A stretch of DNA of 64,000 nucleotides. It comes from G963662675 sp963676845 (lineage in GTDB: Bacteria > Bacteroidota > Bacteroidia > Bacteroidales > Prolixibacteraceae). A program made the position numbers and the translations under genes. The notes under the pieces are model-generated. The model searched no databases, had not been told where the DNA came from, and saw nothing but the letters and a program-made list of their open reading frames with translations. Below, one piece after another: positions 27,129-36,287 of this stretch (positions are counted from its first letter, which is position 1; every line of letters begins with the position of its first letter). The DNA is taken from positions 43,388 through 107,387 of the forward strand of contig CAXXKK010000021.1 in NCBI GenBank assembly GCA_963676845.2. The letters run 5' to 3'.

Positions 27129-27603
27129 TTATGGTTCTTATAATTAGGTGATCATAAATCAATATAAAAGCAAACAAATTTTGCATGTTTGAGAGATTTA
27201 GGGTCCGTTCAATTATTTAATTGATTGAAACCAAAATAAGAAGGTTGTTTATGTCCAATCAAAAAAAAGGAGGGATCAAGTTTGAGTATCTTACATAAAT
27301 TGATTCATAATACGATGATAAAGTAACCTATATCTTGTCTGTTGTACAACAAAATATATTTCCTTGAAAAATATTGACTTTTATAATTGAATTACAGTGA
27401 GCATATAAGTTAATAAATTGTATTTGTCATTAAAGCATGTGAAAGGATATAAATTTATAAGTACAATAGAAGTGATTTATCCAATATTCATTAGCTCAAA
27501 AACCATAACTTGCTGGTTACATTAAAACTTTCAAAAGGATAAAAAGGATAATCCTTACATTTAAGGCAGTAGACTAAGAAAATCAAGCTAAAGATTAAAA
27601 GGT
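27129..27603. other. 475-base intergenic region, no gene seen
   Basis: AT-rich sequence between divergent genes. I see no ORF with a family match, no repeat and no convincing hairpin terminator. It presumably holds both promoters, but no full consensus pair stands out. Confidence 0.6.
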
Positions 27604-28329
27604 ATGAATGCAAAAAGTAAAATTGCCAATGCAATAAAGTTGAAATACAATCCGGTTGCAGTCTTCCGTTCTACCGCAAGACCCCAAAATGCAATCCAGT
27701 TTAAAGAAGGGAGATGGGGATGTGTCATTTCGTTGTTAAATACTGCTGTAAAAGGAAGAACAGCCGTATTTGATAAAACAACAACACCCTGTATTGGAGG
27801 GAAAGTTGGCTTAGGTTTTGGCTGTTATGATGTAGATTTTATAAAACATTTTCTATCAACAGGAGTGTCTGATGTTCGGGAAGGTGAATTTTACAAGAAA
27901 ACCCCGGAATTAGCCGAAAAATTTGCACCCGGAGTACCTCAGCTTACAACGGATAAATACATGGTTTTTAAACCCATTTCTGAATTAACTGAAGATGAAA
28001 CTCCTGAAATCATTGTCTTTTTTGCAATGGCAGATCAATTATCAGCACTAATGTGGTTCGCCAATTATGACAAACCAAGTCAGGATAATGTAAAAATTGA
28101 CTTTGGGGCAGGCTGCCAGCAATCTGTTTTATATCCACTGGCAGAAGCTGAAAAGAATGGCTCAACCTGTTTTATTGGACTAACTGATCCTTCCGCACGT
28201 AAGTTTATTGATAAAGATATTCTATCTTTTAGCATTCCCTATAAACGCTATTTAGAGATGGAAGAGCAAGTTGAAGAGAGCTTCTTAACCAAAGAAACCC
28301 GGGTCAAACTTTCAAACAGAGTTGAATGA
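27604..28329 (+). CDS. DUF169 domain protein
   Basis: 241 residues matching the DUF169 family: KLKYNPVAVFRSTARPQNA, WGCVISLLNTAVKGRTAVFD, CIGGKVGLGFGCYDVDFIKHFLS (conserved Cys/Gly region), ADQLSALMWFANYD and GAGCQQSVLYPLAEAEKNG. The conserved cysteines (CxGG, GCQQS) suggest metal or Fe-S binding, but no role has been proven. Soluble and cytoplasmic by sequence. The gene is monocistronic by position. Confidence 0.88.
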   Translation: MNAKSKIANAIKLKYNPVAVFRSTARPQNAIQFKEGRWGCVISLLNTAVKGRTAVFDKTTTPCIGGKVGLGFGCYDVDFIKHFLSTGVSDVREGEFYKKTPELAEKFAPGVPQLTTDKYMVFKPISELTEDETPEIIVFFAMADQLSALMWFANYDKPSQDNVKIDFGAGCQQSVLYPLAEAEKNGSTCFIGLTDPSARKFIDKDILSFSIPYKRYLEMEEQVEESFLTKETRVKLSNRVE

Positions 28330-28352
28330 TTACCCCCAATATTCTGTTTCCT

Positions 28353-28586
28353 TTACAATCGTCTTCCTAATCTAATTTCGGGATTGGCAATTGACCTTAC
28401 AACCAGAATAAAAGAACCCAAAAGACTTGGGAATAGCCAGATCGATTGATCAAATGTAAAATGAAGAGTATCTTTTAAGCTGTCATATTTACCTAAACCA
28501 TAACAAAACATCAAGCCAATAGGAAAGACAATAATAAACCAAAATGCAAAAAGGTAGAGGATTCTTTTTAAACTAGCTTCTTTCAT
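28353..28586 (-). CDS. Small hypothetical membrane protein
   Basis: 77 residues with two hydrophobic segments (LYLFAFWFIIVFPIGLMFCY and SIWLFPSLLGSFILVV) separated by a polar loop. No family is recognised. The ATG and length make it a plausible real gene in the gap between DUF169 and a histidine kinase. Confidence 0.6.
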   Translation of the reverse strand: MKEASLKRILYLFAFWFIIVFPIGLMFCYGLGKYDSLKDTLHFTFDQSIWLFPSLLGSFILVVRSIANPEIRLGRRL

Positions 28587-28707
28587 AACACTATGAATTT
28601 AGAGAATCGAATTTAACATATTTGGATTTCTTGAGCAAACATTAATTCTCCTTTAAAAAGATTTTTTCTGCAAAATTCCACAAAATAATTTCTCGAAGAA
28701 TCTGCGC

Positions 28708-31104
28708 CTAGCAAGGCAACGAAAAGTAGAAGCAAGCTCCTTTACCTTCTTCTGACTCAAGCCATATTTTTCCACCTAACATCTCAACATAAGCCTTGGC
28801 AATTGAAAGACCTAAACCTGACCCCTCATAGTTTCTTGTTAATGTTGCACTAACCTGGACAAAGGGATCAAAGATAGTTTCTTGTTTATCAGAAGGAATT
28901 CCCTTTCCGGTATCTTTTACAAAAAACTCGACATTCTGATCTTTAAGAGATACACCAAAACTAATACTTCCATTTTCTGTATATTTTATAGCATTCTTCA
29001 ACAATTTTGTGAAGATTGCACATAATTTACCTCTGTCCGTATTAATCTCAATTTTATTCGAATCTGATGCTTTAATCAATTTTAACTCAATCCCGTTTTT
29101 CTCAGCATCTGATTTAAAAAAATTGAAAAAGGAGTTCATCTCTTTATGGATATCAACTTTTCTAAAATTTGTAGTTACAACCCCGGTTTCAATCTTGGAA
29201 ATATCAACTAAATCATCGATCGTATGCAAAAGTCTTTCTCCACTTTTATGGATCACCTCAATATAATACTGCATCATTTCATTGGTCAGATCAGGCTCTT
29301 TCAAAAGCTCCGTAAATCCGATTATTCCATTCATTGGAGTTCGTATCTCGTGACTTATATTTGCCAGAAAAGCTGACTTTAAACGATCTGATTTTTCTGC
29401 CTGATCTTTTGCCTTTTTTAGTTCATACTCATGCTGCTTAACCGCTGTAATATCCCGGAAAATGGTTGCAAAATGATTTTTTTCAGGTGAAAAAACAGAG
29501 ATATAAAACCACTTTTTCATAGAAAGAAAATATTCCTCAAATATCACTGGTTTTCCGGTATCAACAACCTTTGAATATACATCAAGGAATGGAGGCTCAG
29601 AAGTTTGGAACAATTTTGTTGCCAGTTTTCCAATAGCATCTGCTGGTTTTATATTTAAATATTTCTCCGAAATAGGATTAGCATTAATAACCTTATAATT
29701 TATTGCCTTACCCTCTTTATCAAAAACGAGTTCATGAAGATATGCTCCTTCCTGCATAAATTCAAAAAGACTTTTAAACTTGTTTTCATTCTCTTCAGCT
29801 TTCTTTTTCGATTTTATTAGCTCTTTCTTATAATTTCTTTCCTGTATTGAAGAATATAAAAAAGGTGAAATATAATTGCATATCTCCGAGAGTTCCTTTA
29901 AATCCTGTTCCGCAAAACCACCAGCAGTATTTGCCAAAGCAATCTGGCCAATAAGTTTACCGTCAAAAGTTATAACAGCCACCATTGCATTGGAAATTGA
30001 TACATGACCATGAGGCACCTTTAATCCTTCATTTTTAATGTAGTTACTTTGCTCCAAAAGACTTTTCCCCCATAGTCCTCCCCATTTATCACGAGGGAAA
30101 ACAATGTTTTTTTCTTTCATTTGGCATTGCTCCCAAACACCTCTGGTCATTGTTGGTGAAACCAGGTCTCCATTTTGATTTATATAACCAAAAAAGCCAA
30201 ACTGACTTTCAAACTTTGTCAATAGTATTTCGAGAACTTCATGAAAAATATCCTCGTAATTACTTTTAATGAATAATTCTGCTAATTGATTGCGGATCTT
30301 TAGTTTTTCTTCCTTCTCCTTAAGTTTATTTAATAGCTCTTTTTCACGGGTAATTTCTCTAAAAGAACAGTAAACCTGTAAAAATCGATTATTATTATAA
30401 TCAGTTATTGCATCAAATGTTACAAAAACAGGGTTTCCACTTTTGCATAATATTTCATATTCAGCACCATTAACGGAACCTTGTTTTTTAATTTCTTCAA
30501 AATTACTACGGAATATTTTTTGTTGTCCATCAGGAAGAAAATTACCAAACCACCGACCAATAACTTCTTCTCTTTGATAACCAACAATTTTTAACCATTC
30601 TGCATTTACATCCAGAATATGGCCGGATTCGTTAAGAGACTGGTATGCAGAGGGGAAATTTTGATATAATTTCTGATATCTTTCTTTGCTTTCAATGAGT
30701 TCTTTCTGTGTCAATTTTTCCTGTGTTACATCTTTATGATGTTCAACCACATGACACACTTCCCCTTCAGCATTAAATACAGGATATGTGCTAATTTCAA
30801 CAAAGGTAGTTTCACCTTTATCATTTGTCAAAAGTGTCGTTTCGCGATGTTGCTTCCCATCCTGAAATGATTTTTTTGCAGGACATCTTTCGCAAGGTGT
30901 GGTAATCTTTTTAAATGTATGATAACATTTACATCCTAAAATAGAATTTCCATAATATTTCTTTGCAAATCGATTCGCCTTAACAAGGCTAAAATCTCTA
31001 TTTATGACAAATACACCGTCAGGTATTGCATCAAAAATATTAGGCAATATTTCCCTAAACTGCCGTTCGGATAAATCAATGCAACTATCAATATTTTGTT
31101 CCAT
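28708..31104 (-). CDS. PAS/GAF sensor histidine kinase (soluble)
   Basis: The preferred start is the ATG at 31104 (MEQNIDSCIDLSERQFREIL), giving ~798 residues; an in-frame ATG at 31203 would add 33 unconvincing residues. A first PAS domain (PNIFDAIPDGVFVINRDFSL) contains a cysteine set, GCKCYHTF plus CERCPAKKSF. A second PAS (YQSLNESGHILDVNAEWLKI), a GAF domain (~290-440, NRGVWEQCQ-like region) and a third PAS follow. Then come HisKA with FLANISHEIRTPMNGIIGFT and HATPase with DTGKGIPSDKQ and GSGLGLSIAKAY. There is no receiver domain and no TM segment. The Cys-rich PAS could hold a metal or Fe-S centre; that is inference. No response regulator is adjacent. Confidence 0.9.
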   Translation of the reverse strand: MEQNIDSCIDLSERQFREILPNIFDAIPDGVFVINRDFSLVKANRFAKKYYGNSILGCKCYHTFKKITTPCERCPAKKSFQDGKQHRETTLLTNDKGETTFVEISTYPVFNAEGEVCHVVEHHKDVTQEKLTQKELIESKERYQKLYQNFPSAYQSLNESGHILDVNAEWLKIVGYQREEVIGRWFGNFLPDGQQKIFRSNFEEIKKQGSVNGAEYEILCKSGNPVFVTFDAITDYNNNRFLQVYCSFREITREKELLNKLKEKEEKLKIRNQLAELFIKSNYEDIFHEVLEILLTKFESQFGFFGYINQNGDLVSPTMTRGVWEQCQMKEKNIVFPRDKWGGLWGKSLLEQSNYIKNEGLKVPHGHVSISNAMVAVITFDGKLIGQIALANTAGGFAEQDLKELSEICNYISPFLYSSIQERNYKKELIKSKKKAEENENKFKSLFEFMQEGAYLHELVFDKEGKAINYKVINANPISEKYLNIKPADAIGKLATKLFQTSEPPFLDVYSKVVDTGKPVIFEEYFLSMKKWFYISVFSPEKNHFATIFRDITAVKQHEYELKKAKDQAEKSDRLKSAFLANISHEIRTPMNGIIGFTELLKEPDLTNEMMQYYIEVIHKSGERLLHTIDDLVDISKIETGVVTTNFRKVDIHKEMNSFFNFFKSDAEKNGIELKLIKASDSNKIEINTDRGKLCAIFTKLLKNAIKYTENGSISFGVSLKDQNVEFFVKDTGKGIPSDKQETIFDPFVQVSATLTRNYEGSGLGLSIAKAYVEMLGGKIWLESEEGKGACFYFSLPC

Positions 31105-31336
31105 TACACACCCCAAGTTTTTTCTATAACTGCACACAAAGCATAAAAAATTCACCAAAGAATTAAAAACAAACATTCTAACATGGTGAATTAATAGCGA
31201 CAAGAAGCAGCAATGTATAAAAATATTTTTATTATTCTATCCGATTATCAGATGATTATAAATATCTTTTTTCATGAAGTTATATCATACATCTATTCTT
31301 TGGTAAACCTGATAGGTTTCGGGTTTAAAATAAAAA

Positions 31337-31364
31337 AAGAGGAACGTTTTTATGAGTTCCTCTT
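31337..31364 (-). terminator. Terminator after LExWM repeat gene 1
   Basis: On the minus strand, arms AAGAGGAAC / GTTCCTCTT enclose a ~10-base loop and run into seven T. It lies 51 bases past the stop of the 31415 gene. Confidence 0.78.
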
Positions 31365-31414
31365 GCCTATACTTTTATTTCTTTTTGAAATATTTTAGTC
31401 AACTCCACCATCTA

Positions 31415-32005
31415 TTATTCTTTTAACATGCACACTTCTGAATAAATCTCATTTCCCAACTCAAAGTAGGCATACAAACGGTTCCAGTAATAATCATCTG
31501 TCATCCAGTTTTCAATATCAAGTGAGACTTCTTCATCGATATTAAAAATAGATGTTTCTGCCAGACTGTTATTCCAGTTACTCTCGTCTGTCATCCAACT
31601 TTCTAAAGTTAGTTCTGATTCATCATCAATTTCAAAAAACGCAAGCGATGTATTAATAGAAGCTTCATCCCAAAGTTTTTCATCAATCATCCAAGCCTCA
31701 AGATCAAGCAATGTTTCTTCTTCTGTACTAAAATCTGCTACCATTGAATAATTGTTCCAAAGTTTTTCATCGGTCATCCAATTTTCAAGTTCAAGAACTG
31801 CTTCATTTTCCACATTGAAATCTGCAGTCGTTGTTGCTGATGTTTCATTATCCCAAATATCATTATCAATCATCCAGTTTTCAATCTGGATTTCTGCTTC
31901 TTGTTCCTGAATAAATGGATTTCTTTCTGCTTTAGCATTTATACTTGTCAATGTGATTAAGCCTAGTGCTAAAATTGCTGCTGTGTTTTTTAATTGTGTT
32001 TTCAT
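31415..32005 (-). CDS. Exported LExWM-repeat protein 1 (uncharacterised)
   Basis: 196 residues. A signal peptide (~1-26, ending INAKA) is followed by five tandem units of ~30-36 residues. Each unit ends in IQIENWMIDNDIW, LELENWMTDEKLW, LDLEAWMIDEKLW, LTLESWMTDESNW or LDIENWMTDDYYW. Between motifs comes a short acidic strand such as ADFNVENEAV or AFFEIDDES. The consensus is [LI]x[LI]ExWM[TI]Dxxx[W]. The mature protein is very acidic and Trp/Met-rich. No family is recognised. A second protein with the same motif is encoded at 33622-34071. It is probably periplasmic or secreted; it has no lipobox and no T9SS sorting domain. Confidence 0.85.
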   Translation of the reverse strand: MKTQLKNTAAILALGLITLTSINAKAERNPFIQEQEAEIQIENWMIDNDIWDNETSATTTADFNVENEAVLELENWMTDEKLWNNYSMVADFSTEEETLLDLEAWMIDEKLWDEASINTSLAFFEIDDESELTLESWMTDESNWNNSLAETSIFNIDEEVSLDIENWMTDDYYWNRLYAYFELGNEIYSEVCMLKE

Positions 32006-32467
32006 GTGTTTTTTGCTTTTAATTTTAATGCTAATGTATGGGCAAGATCAAACACCTGAAAAAGCAATAGAAGTTTGGGCAATTTTTATCGACGTATACC
32101 CTTATTTCCCAGTTCTTAATTTTGAAAATCAACTACTTATTACACAAAATAAACAAATATCCAGAAGAGAAAAATCAAAAAAGGTTGCCGGGAAAAGCAA
32201 CCTTACGGGAAGAAAAGGAAAGAAGAATTTCGAATAATCCTGTTATTAAAAAGGGAACTTAAACAGTCATATCTTAATCAATAATCTTGATAAAATATTT
32301 ATCAACCTATTGATGATATAAATATAGACATCGCATATTAGCTGTTAATTAAGACTTTATCATTAAGGCATTATATTTCAATTAATATTTAAATACAAAT
32401 CGTTAAGATTTAATTACCTTTAATAACATATTTATACTTTTGATATTAAATGTGAAATCTTTTGTAA
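32006..32467. other. 462-base intergenic region between divergent genes
   Basis: It contains the terminator-like hairpin at 32181-32204 and otherwise AT-rich sequence. No coding frame with family resemblance is seen. Confidence 0.55.
32181..32204 (-). terminator. Terminator-like hairpin in the leader of LExWM gene 1
   Basis: Eight-base arms (aaggttgc / gcaacctt) around an 8-base loop; on the minus strand a TTTTTTGATTTTTC tract follows. No minus-strand gene ends here, so it is either an attenuator 5' of the LExWM gene or the end of a small RNA. Confidence 0.5.
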
Positions 32468-33163
32468 ATGAATATCTTAAAATATACCTCAACATGTTTT
32501 CTTGAATTATTATTTCCCCGAACATGTATAGTTTGCAACAAAAAATTATTCGACTCTGAAAACTACTTATGCCTGAAGTGCCTGTTACAACTTCCACGGC
32601 TGAACTTACACGGACAAGAGGGCAACCGAATGGAGCAACTATTTTACGGGAGAGTTCCTATTGAAAAAGCAGCTGCTTACTTTGAATTTAGGAAAGGAAG
32701 CAACTATCAGAAAGTAATTCATCATCTTAAATATAAAGGACAAAAGGGAATTGGTGAATTTATGGGCGAACGTTTTGGTGCAGAACTGAAAACATCCGAT
32801 TACTTGTCAAACGCAGATATTGTTTGTCCGGTGCCACTTCATCCCAAAAGAGAAAAACAAAGAGGATATAATCAAAGCTACCATATTGCAGTTGGATTAG
32901 CCAGACAACTGGAAAAACCACTAAACACTTCCAACTTAAAGCGTAAAATATTTACAAACACCCAAACCCGCAAATCCAGAATTGAAAGATGGCAAAATGT
33001 TGATGGTATTTTTGATATTTCTTCATCCAGCGAATTTGAAGGTAAACACATCATATTAGTGGATGATGTAGTTACTACCGGAGCAACAATTGAAGCGTGC
33101 AGCCAGGCCATATTGAAAAAATGCAATGCAAAAATAAGTGTACTTTCCCTGGCAATTGCATAA
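32468..33163 (+). CDS. comF: ComF-family phosphoribosyltransferase-like protein
   Basis: 231 residues. The N-terminal zinc-finger-like region has paired cysteines (CIVCNKKLF and CLKCLLQL), then YFEFRKGSNYQKVIHHLKYKG. VCPVPLHPKREKQRGYNQS (typical ComF) and the PRPP-binding loop IILVDDVVTTGATIEACSQ follow. ComF is linked to DNA uptake in competent bacteria; in many Bacteroidota it is conserved without proven competence. The start ATG at 32468 gives the usual length. A divergent LExWM gene lies upstream. Confidence 0.92.
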   Translation: MNILKYTSTCFLELLFPRTCIVCNKKLFDSENYLCLKCLLQLPRLNLHGQEGNRMEQLFYGRVPIEKAAAYFEFRKGSNYQKVIHHLKYKGQKGIGEFMGERFGAELKTSDYLSNADIVCPVPLHPKREKQRGYNQSYHIAVGLARQLEKPLNTSNLKRKIFTNTQTRKSRIERWQNVDGIFDISSSSEFEGKHIILVDDVVTTGATIEACSQAILKKCNAKISVLSLAIA

Positions 33164-33397
33164 AAATATTGACACCATATATAATAGTATAACCTCAGTT
33201 TCGATCCAACATGAATTTTTTTTGACCCAAAATCATCAAGATTAAGAAAATATTTTCCTCCTGTTTTAATATCAAAAATCATCCAAATCACGAATTTCAT
33301 TAAAAAGATCAAAAAAATATTCATTTTTTTAATTTCCATTAACACCTGTCCTACAGCGGATTAAACTTACGATAGAAAAATATTTTTAAATTTTATA
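33164..33397. other. Intergenic stretch before the LExWM-PadR-PspC promoter
   Basis: About 230 bases of AT-rich sequence after comF; no gene, repeat or clear terminator is seen. The promoter/operator of the next operon starts at 33398, and its leader extends to 33621. Confidence 0.5.
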
Positions 33398-33439
33398 GTA
33401 CTTTGTATTGCATAGTACATTGTTTTTAACGTATATTTG
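33398..33439 (+). promoter_or_regulatory. Promoter with PadR-like palindromic operator for LExWM-padR-pspC operon
   Basis: TATATTTG at 33432-33439 with TTG at 33408-33410 (21-base spacer) fits the Bacteroidota promoter. The TTG lies inside a 21-base imperfect palindrome, GTACT-N11-AGTAC at 33398-33418 (15 of 21 positions symmetric). PadR repressors bind palindromes of this kind, often ATGT/ACAT or GTAC based, and the downstream operon encodes a PadR protein; autoregulation is inferred. The predicted leader is ~175 bases. Confidence 0.6.
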
Positions 33440-33621
33440 TAATACCATTTACAAGGTAATAAATAGAAATAGTTAAAAAAAAGTTCTATATAAGTGTAAC
33501 GGAAACAGAATTCAGTCGTCATAAAGACAGAAAACAAATTGCTCTCGAAGCAAAAATGGAAACAACAAAACAAAAGACAGAAACAGAAAACAGGAAACAG
33601 AAACAATTAGGAGGAAAAGTC

Positions 33622-34071
33622 ATGAAAACAACAAAACAAGAAACAGAAAACAAAAGCCAACGTTCATTAAATGCAATTTTAAAAACAGCAGCAGTTTTGG
33701 CAAGTGTCGTTTTAGTAAGTTTTACAGTAAGTGCACAAGGATTATGGAAACAATTTCTGACATACAATAGCTTTGGCAAAATGGCTGAACTATTAGTTAG
33801 CGAGTCAGAATTATCAAACGCAAATGTCTCCACAGAACTTCCTACAGGAACTGATGTATATAACTTTGAAGAATTTGATGATGAAGCTCTTGAAATTGAA
33901 CCATGGATGACAGAAACAGATAATTTTGGTTCAACCCTAAACTTTGAGGTTAAACCGGAAGATTCACTTGAAATTGAGAACTGGATGACAAATAACAATA
34001 ACTTTAAGCTCGTTTTCACAGCAGAAGTTGAAGAAGAACTGAAGTTGGAAACCTGGATGACCAGTTTATAA
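33622..34071 (+). CDS. Exported LExWM-repeat protein 2 (uncharacterised)
   Basis: From ATG 33622 (preceded by AGGAGGAAAAGTC, an unusual clear Shine-Dalgarno-like sequence) the protein has 149 residues. After a basic start come a signal peptide (LKTAAVLASVVLVSFTVSAQ) and three copies of the motif: LEIEPWMTETDNF, LEIENWMTNNNNF and LKLETWMTSL at the very C-terminus. Acidic strands such as NFEEFDDEA and FTAEVEEEL separate them. It shares the motif and layout with the protein at 31415-32005. The gene is first in a run with padR (68 bases on) and pspC. An in-frame ATG at 33556 would add 22 low-complexity residues and is less likely. Confidence 0.82.
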   Translation: MKTTKQETENKSQRSLNAILKTAAVLASVVLVSFTVSAQGLWKQFLTYNSFGKMAELLVSESELSNANVSTELPTGTDVYNFEEFDDEALEIEPWMTETDNFGSTLNFEVKPEDSLEIENWMTNNNNFKLVFTAEVEEELKLETWMTSL

Positions 34072-34139
34072 TAATTGGTCAATACTATCCATCCGTGTTC
34101 AAATTCGAGAAAGTGTAATTTACCAACAAAGAGACAGAC

Positions 34140-34475
34140 ATGAAAATTGAAAATACAAAAGCACAAATGCGAAAAGGGGTTCTGGAGTACTGCATTTTAC
34201 TGGTACTTGATGGTAAACCCCTTTACGCAAGCAACATCATAGATGAATTAAAAAACTCAAAGATGATTGTTGTTGAAGGCACCCTATATCCTTTGTTGAC
34301 CCGGTTAAAAAATGAAGGTCTACTGGCTTACCGCTGGGAAGAGTCAACACAAGGGCCTCCTCGAAAATATTACGAACTTACCGATGAAGGAAAACTTTTC
34401 TTAAAAGAACTGGGCAAGTCATGGCAAGATTTAGTAGATGCTGTTGATACAATTAAAGCAGGTAAATCAGAATAA
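34140..34475 (+). CDS. PadR-family transcriptional regulator
   Basis: 111 residues: MRKGVLEYCILLVLDGKPLYASNIIDEL, VEGTLYPLLTRLKNEGLLAYRWEES and GPPRKYYELTDEGKLFLKEL make a complete PadR winged helix, with a short C-terminal dimerisation helix. PadR proteins are usually repressors that respond to small ligands or stress. Here it sits between an LExWM gene and a PspC-domain gene, the common Bacteroidota pairing of PadR with PspC, and a palindrome overlaps the upstream promoter. Confidence 0.93.
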   Translation: MKIENTKAQMRKGVLEYCILLVLDGKPLYASNIIDELKNSKMIVVEGTLYPLLTRLKNEGLLAYRWEESTQGPPRKYYELTDEGKLFLKELGKSWQDLVDAVDTIKAGKSE

Positions 34476-34502
34476 AAGGGAAAACAAAAAACTCTATATA
34501 AA

Positions 34503-36104
34503 ATGAAAAAGACATTCACAATAAATATTAGCGGCAGTGTTTTTCACATTGATGAGGATGCTTATGAAAAGCTACAAAAATACCTGCAAATGCTAACCTC
34601 CCATTTTGGGACTGATGCAGATGGAAGAGAAATCATGCAGGATATTGAAGCCCGCATCTCTGAATTGTTCTCAGAGAAAATGCAATTGAACGAAAAAGAT
34701 GTAATCTGTGAATCATGGGTAGATGAAATGATTACAGTAATGGGGAAACCAGAAGATTTTATTGAAGAGGAAGAGTTTGAAGAAGAAAGCAAGAAAACAA
34801 CAGGAACACAGGAAACAAAAATCAAACGTCGTTTATACCGCGATCCTGAAAGTCGTGTTTTTGGAGGTGTTTGTAGTGGTATGGCTGCTTACTTTGACAT
34901 CGATAAGGTTCTTATGCGAATCATATTTGTACTCTTATTCTTTGTAATTGGCCCATTCAACTTTTTGATTTATTTAGTCCTCTGGATTGCTGTTCCTAAG
35001 GCAGTCACCACAGCACAAAAGCTTGAAATGCGAGGTCGGGAAGCCAATGTTTCCAATATTGAAAAATCAATAAAAGAAGAAGTAAAGGAGGTAAAAGAGA
35101 GTTATGAGCGCCTGCGTAACTCGGAATCTTATAACAAGGGGCGCGAAAAAATGTCACGTTTGGGAGATGTAGCTTATAATATCCTGAAAGTGGCAGCAAA
35201 AGTACTGGTAGTAATTCTGGGTGTAGCTTTTATTTTATTCGGGTTTGTAGGAATTGTAGGCTTCCTTATTTCCATGGTAATTGGCCAGTCAGTTATACAT
35301 ACCGCTCCATTTGTTACCGGATTTAGCCCCGATATCTATTTGCCCGATGTTGCAAATCTGTTTATAAGTCAGGGTTCTCTCACCTTACTTATGATTGCTA
35401 TTGCATTTTTAGTTGTCATTCCTCTTTTAGCCATTCTTTTCGTAGGCACAAAAATGGTATTCAACTATAAATCAAACAACAAAATAATCTTCCTTGCAGG
35501 TCTGGGAACCTGGCTGGTAGCATTAATTGCAGTAATCTTTATCTCTGTAGGTCAGCTGGATAATTACGGCGAACGCAGCAGCTTAAGCCAAAGTCATGTA
35601 ATAAGTTGCGAAGAATGCAATACCTTATACCTCGAACTTGGAGAAGATTTATTTGAAGAAGACTACAATTCCGGGAATAGTATTGATTTAAACCGGATGG
35701 GGCTGGCTACAGTTGATGGAGAATCAATCCTTTATGGCGTACCACAACTGGATGTAGTGAAAAGCAATACCGATGATTTTGTCATTCTTCTGCGAAAAAG
35801 ATCCAGAGGGAAAAATGATGAAATAGCAAAAGAGCATGTTGAAAAAATAGAATATAATTTCTCCCAAAATGATTCAACCATTTACTTCGATCCTGTCTTT
35901 ACCGTAGGTGACGACACAAACTGGCTTGACCAGGAAGTGAATATTACAGTTAAAGTACCCGAAGGGAAAAGTATTTACCTGGGTGATGAGATGGTTGAAA
36001 TCATTTACGACATTGAAAATGTATCCAATACCTGGGACGGCGACATGGTTGGTAAATTCTGGGAAATGACATCCGACGGTCTTCAGGAAAAAGAACTTGA
36101 TTAA
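34503..36104 (+). CDS. PspC-domain envelope protein
   Basis: 533 residues. The N-terminal ~90 residues (TFTINISGSVFHIDEDAYEK, GREIMQDIEARISELF) form a soluble module commonly fused to PspC in Bacteroidota. The PspC domain lies at ~105-170 (RRLYRDPESRVFGGVCSGMA, then two hydrophobic stretches). Further TM segments appear at ~230-260, ~295-325 and ~335-355, followed by a ~170-residue soluble beta-rich C-terminus (PEGKSIYLGDEMVEIIYD). PspC senses or stabilises the inner membrane in phage-shock responses. It starts 27 bases after padR, and a terminator follows at 36151. Confidence 0.9.
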   Translation: MKKTFTINISGSVFHIDEDAYEKLQKYLQMLTSHFGTDADGREIMQDIEARISELFSEKMQLNEKDVICESWVDEMITVMGKPEDFIEEEEFEEESKKTTGTQETKIKRRLYRDPESRVFGGVCSGMAAYFDIDKVLMRIIFVLLFFVIGPFNFLIYLVLWIAVPKAVTTAQKLEMRGREANVSNIEKSIKEEVKEVKESYERLRNSESYNKGREKMSRLGDVAYNILKVAAKVLVVILGVAFILFGFVGIVGFLISMVIGQSVIHTAPFVTGFSPDIYLPDVANLFISQGSLTLLMIAIAFLVVIPLLAILFVGTKMVFNYKSNNKIIFLAGLGTWLVALIAVIFISVGQLDNYGERSSLSQSHVISCEECNTLYLELGEDLFEEDYNSGNSIDLNRMGLATVDGESILYGVPQLDVVKSNTDDFVILLRKRSRGKNDEIAKEHVEKIEYNFSQNDSTIYFDPVFTVGDDTNWLDQEVNITVKVPEGKSIYLGDEMVEIIYDIENVSNTWDGDMVGKFWEMTSDGLQEKELD

Positions 36105-36150
36105 TTAGTAAAATAATTAAACTATAAGTTGGTTTGTATTGAAATATGAA

Positions 36151-36177
36151 AAGTCTGTCTCTGTTGAGACAGGCTTT
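36151..36177 (+). terminator. Terminator of the LExWM-padR-pspC operon
   Basis: Arms aagtctgtctc / gagacaggctt around a short loop, followed by TTCTTTTTT, 46 bases after the pspC stop. Confidence 0.82.
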
Positions 36178-36287
36178 TCTTTTTTAAGCAGTGATTCAAT
36201 AACAATTTATTAAACAGGACTTTATTCATTTTTGTTATACTATTCCTAAGTGCAATCAGAAACATAAATTTTTAAGTGAAAACAATT

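Noticed and set aside
33519..34166. 215-codon minus-strand frame antisense to LExWM gene 2
   Set aside because: A Ser/Phe-rich shadow of the real gene, without family match.
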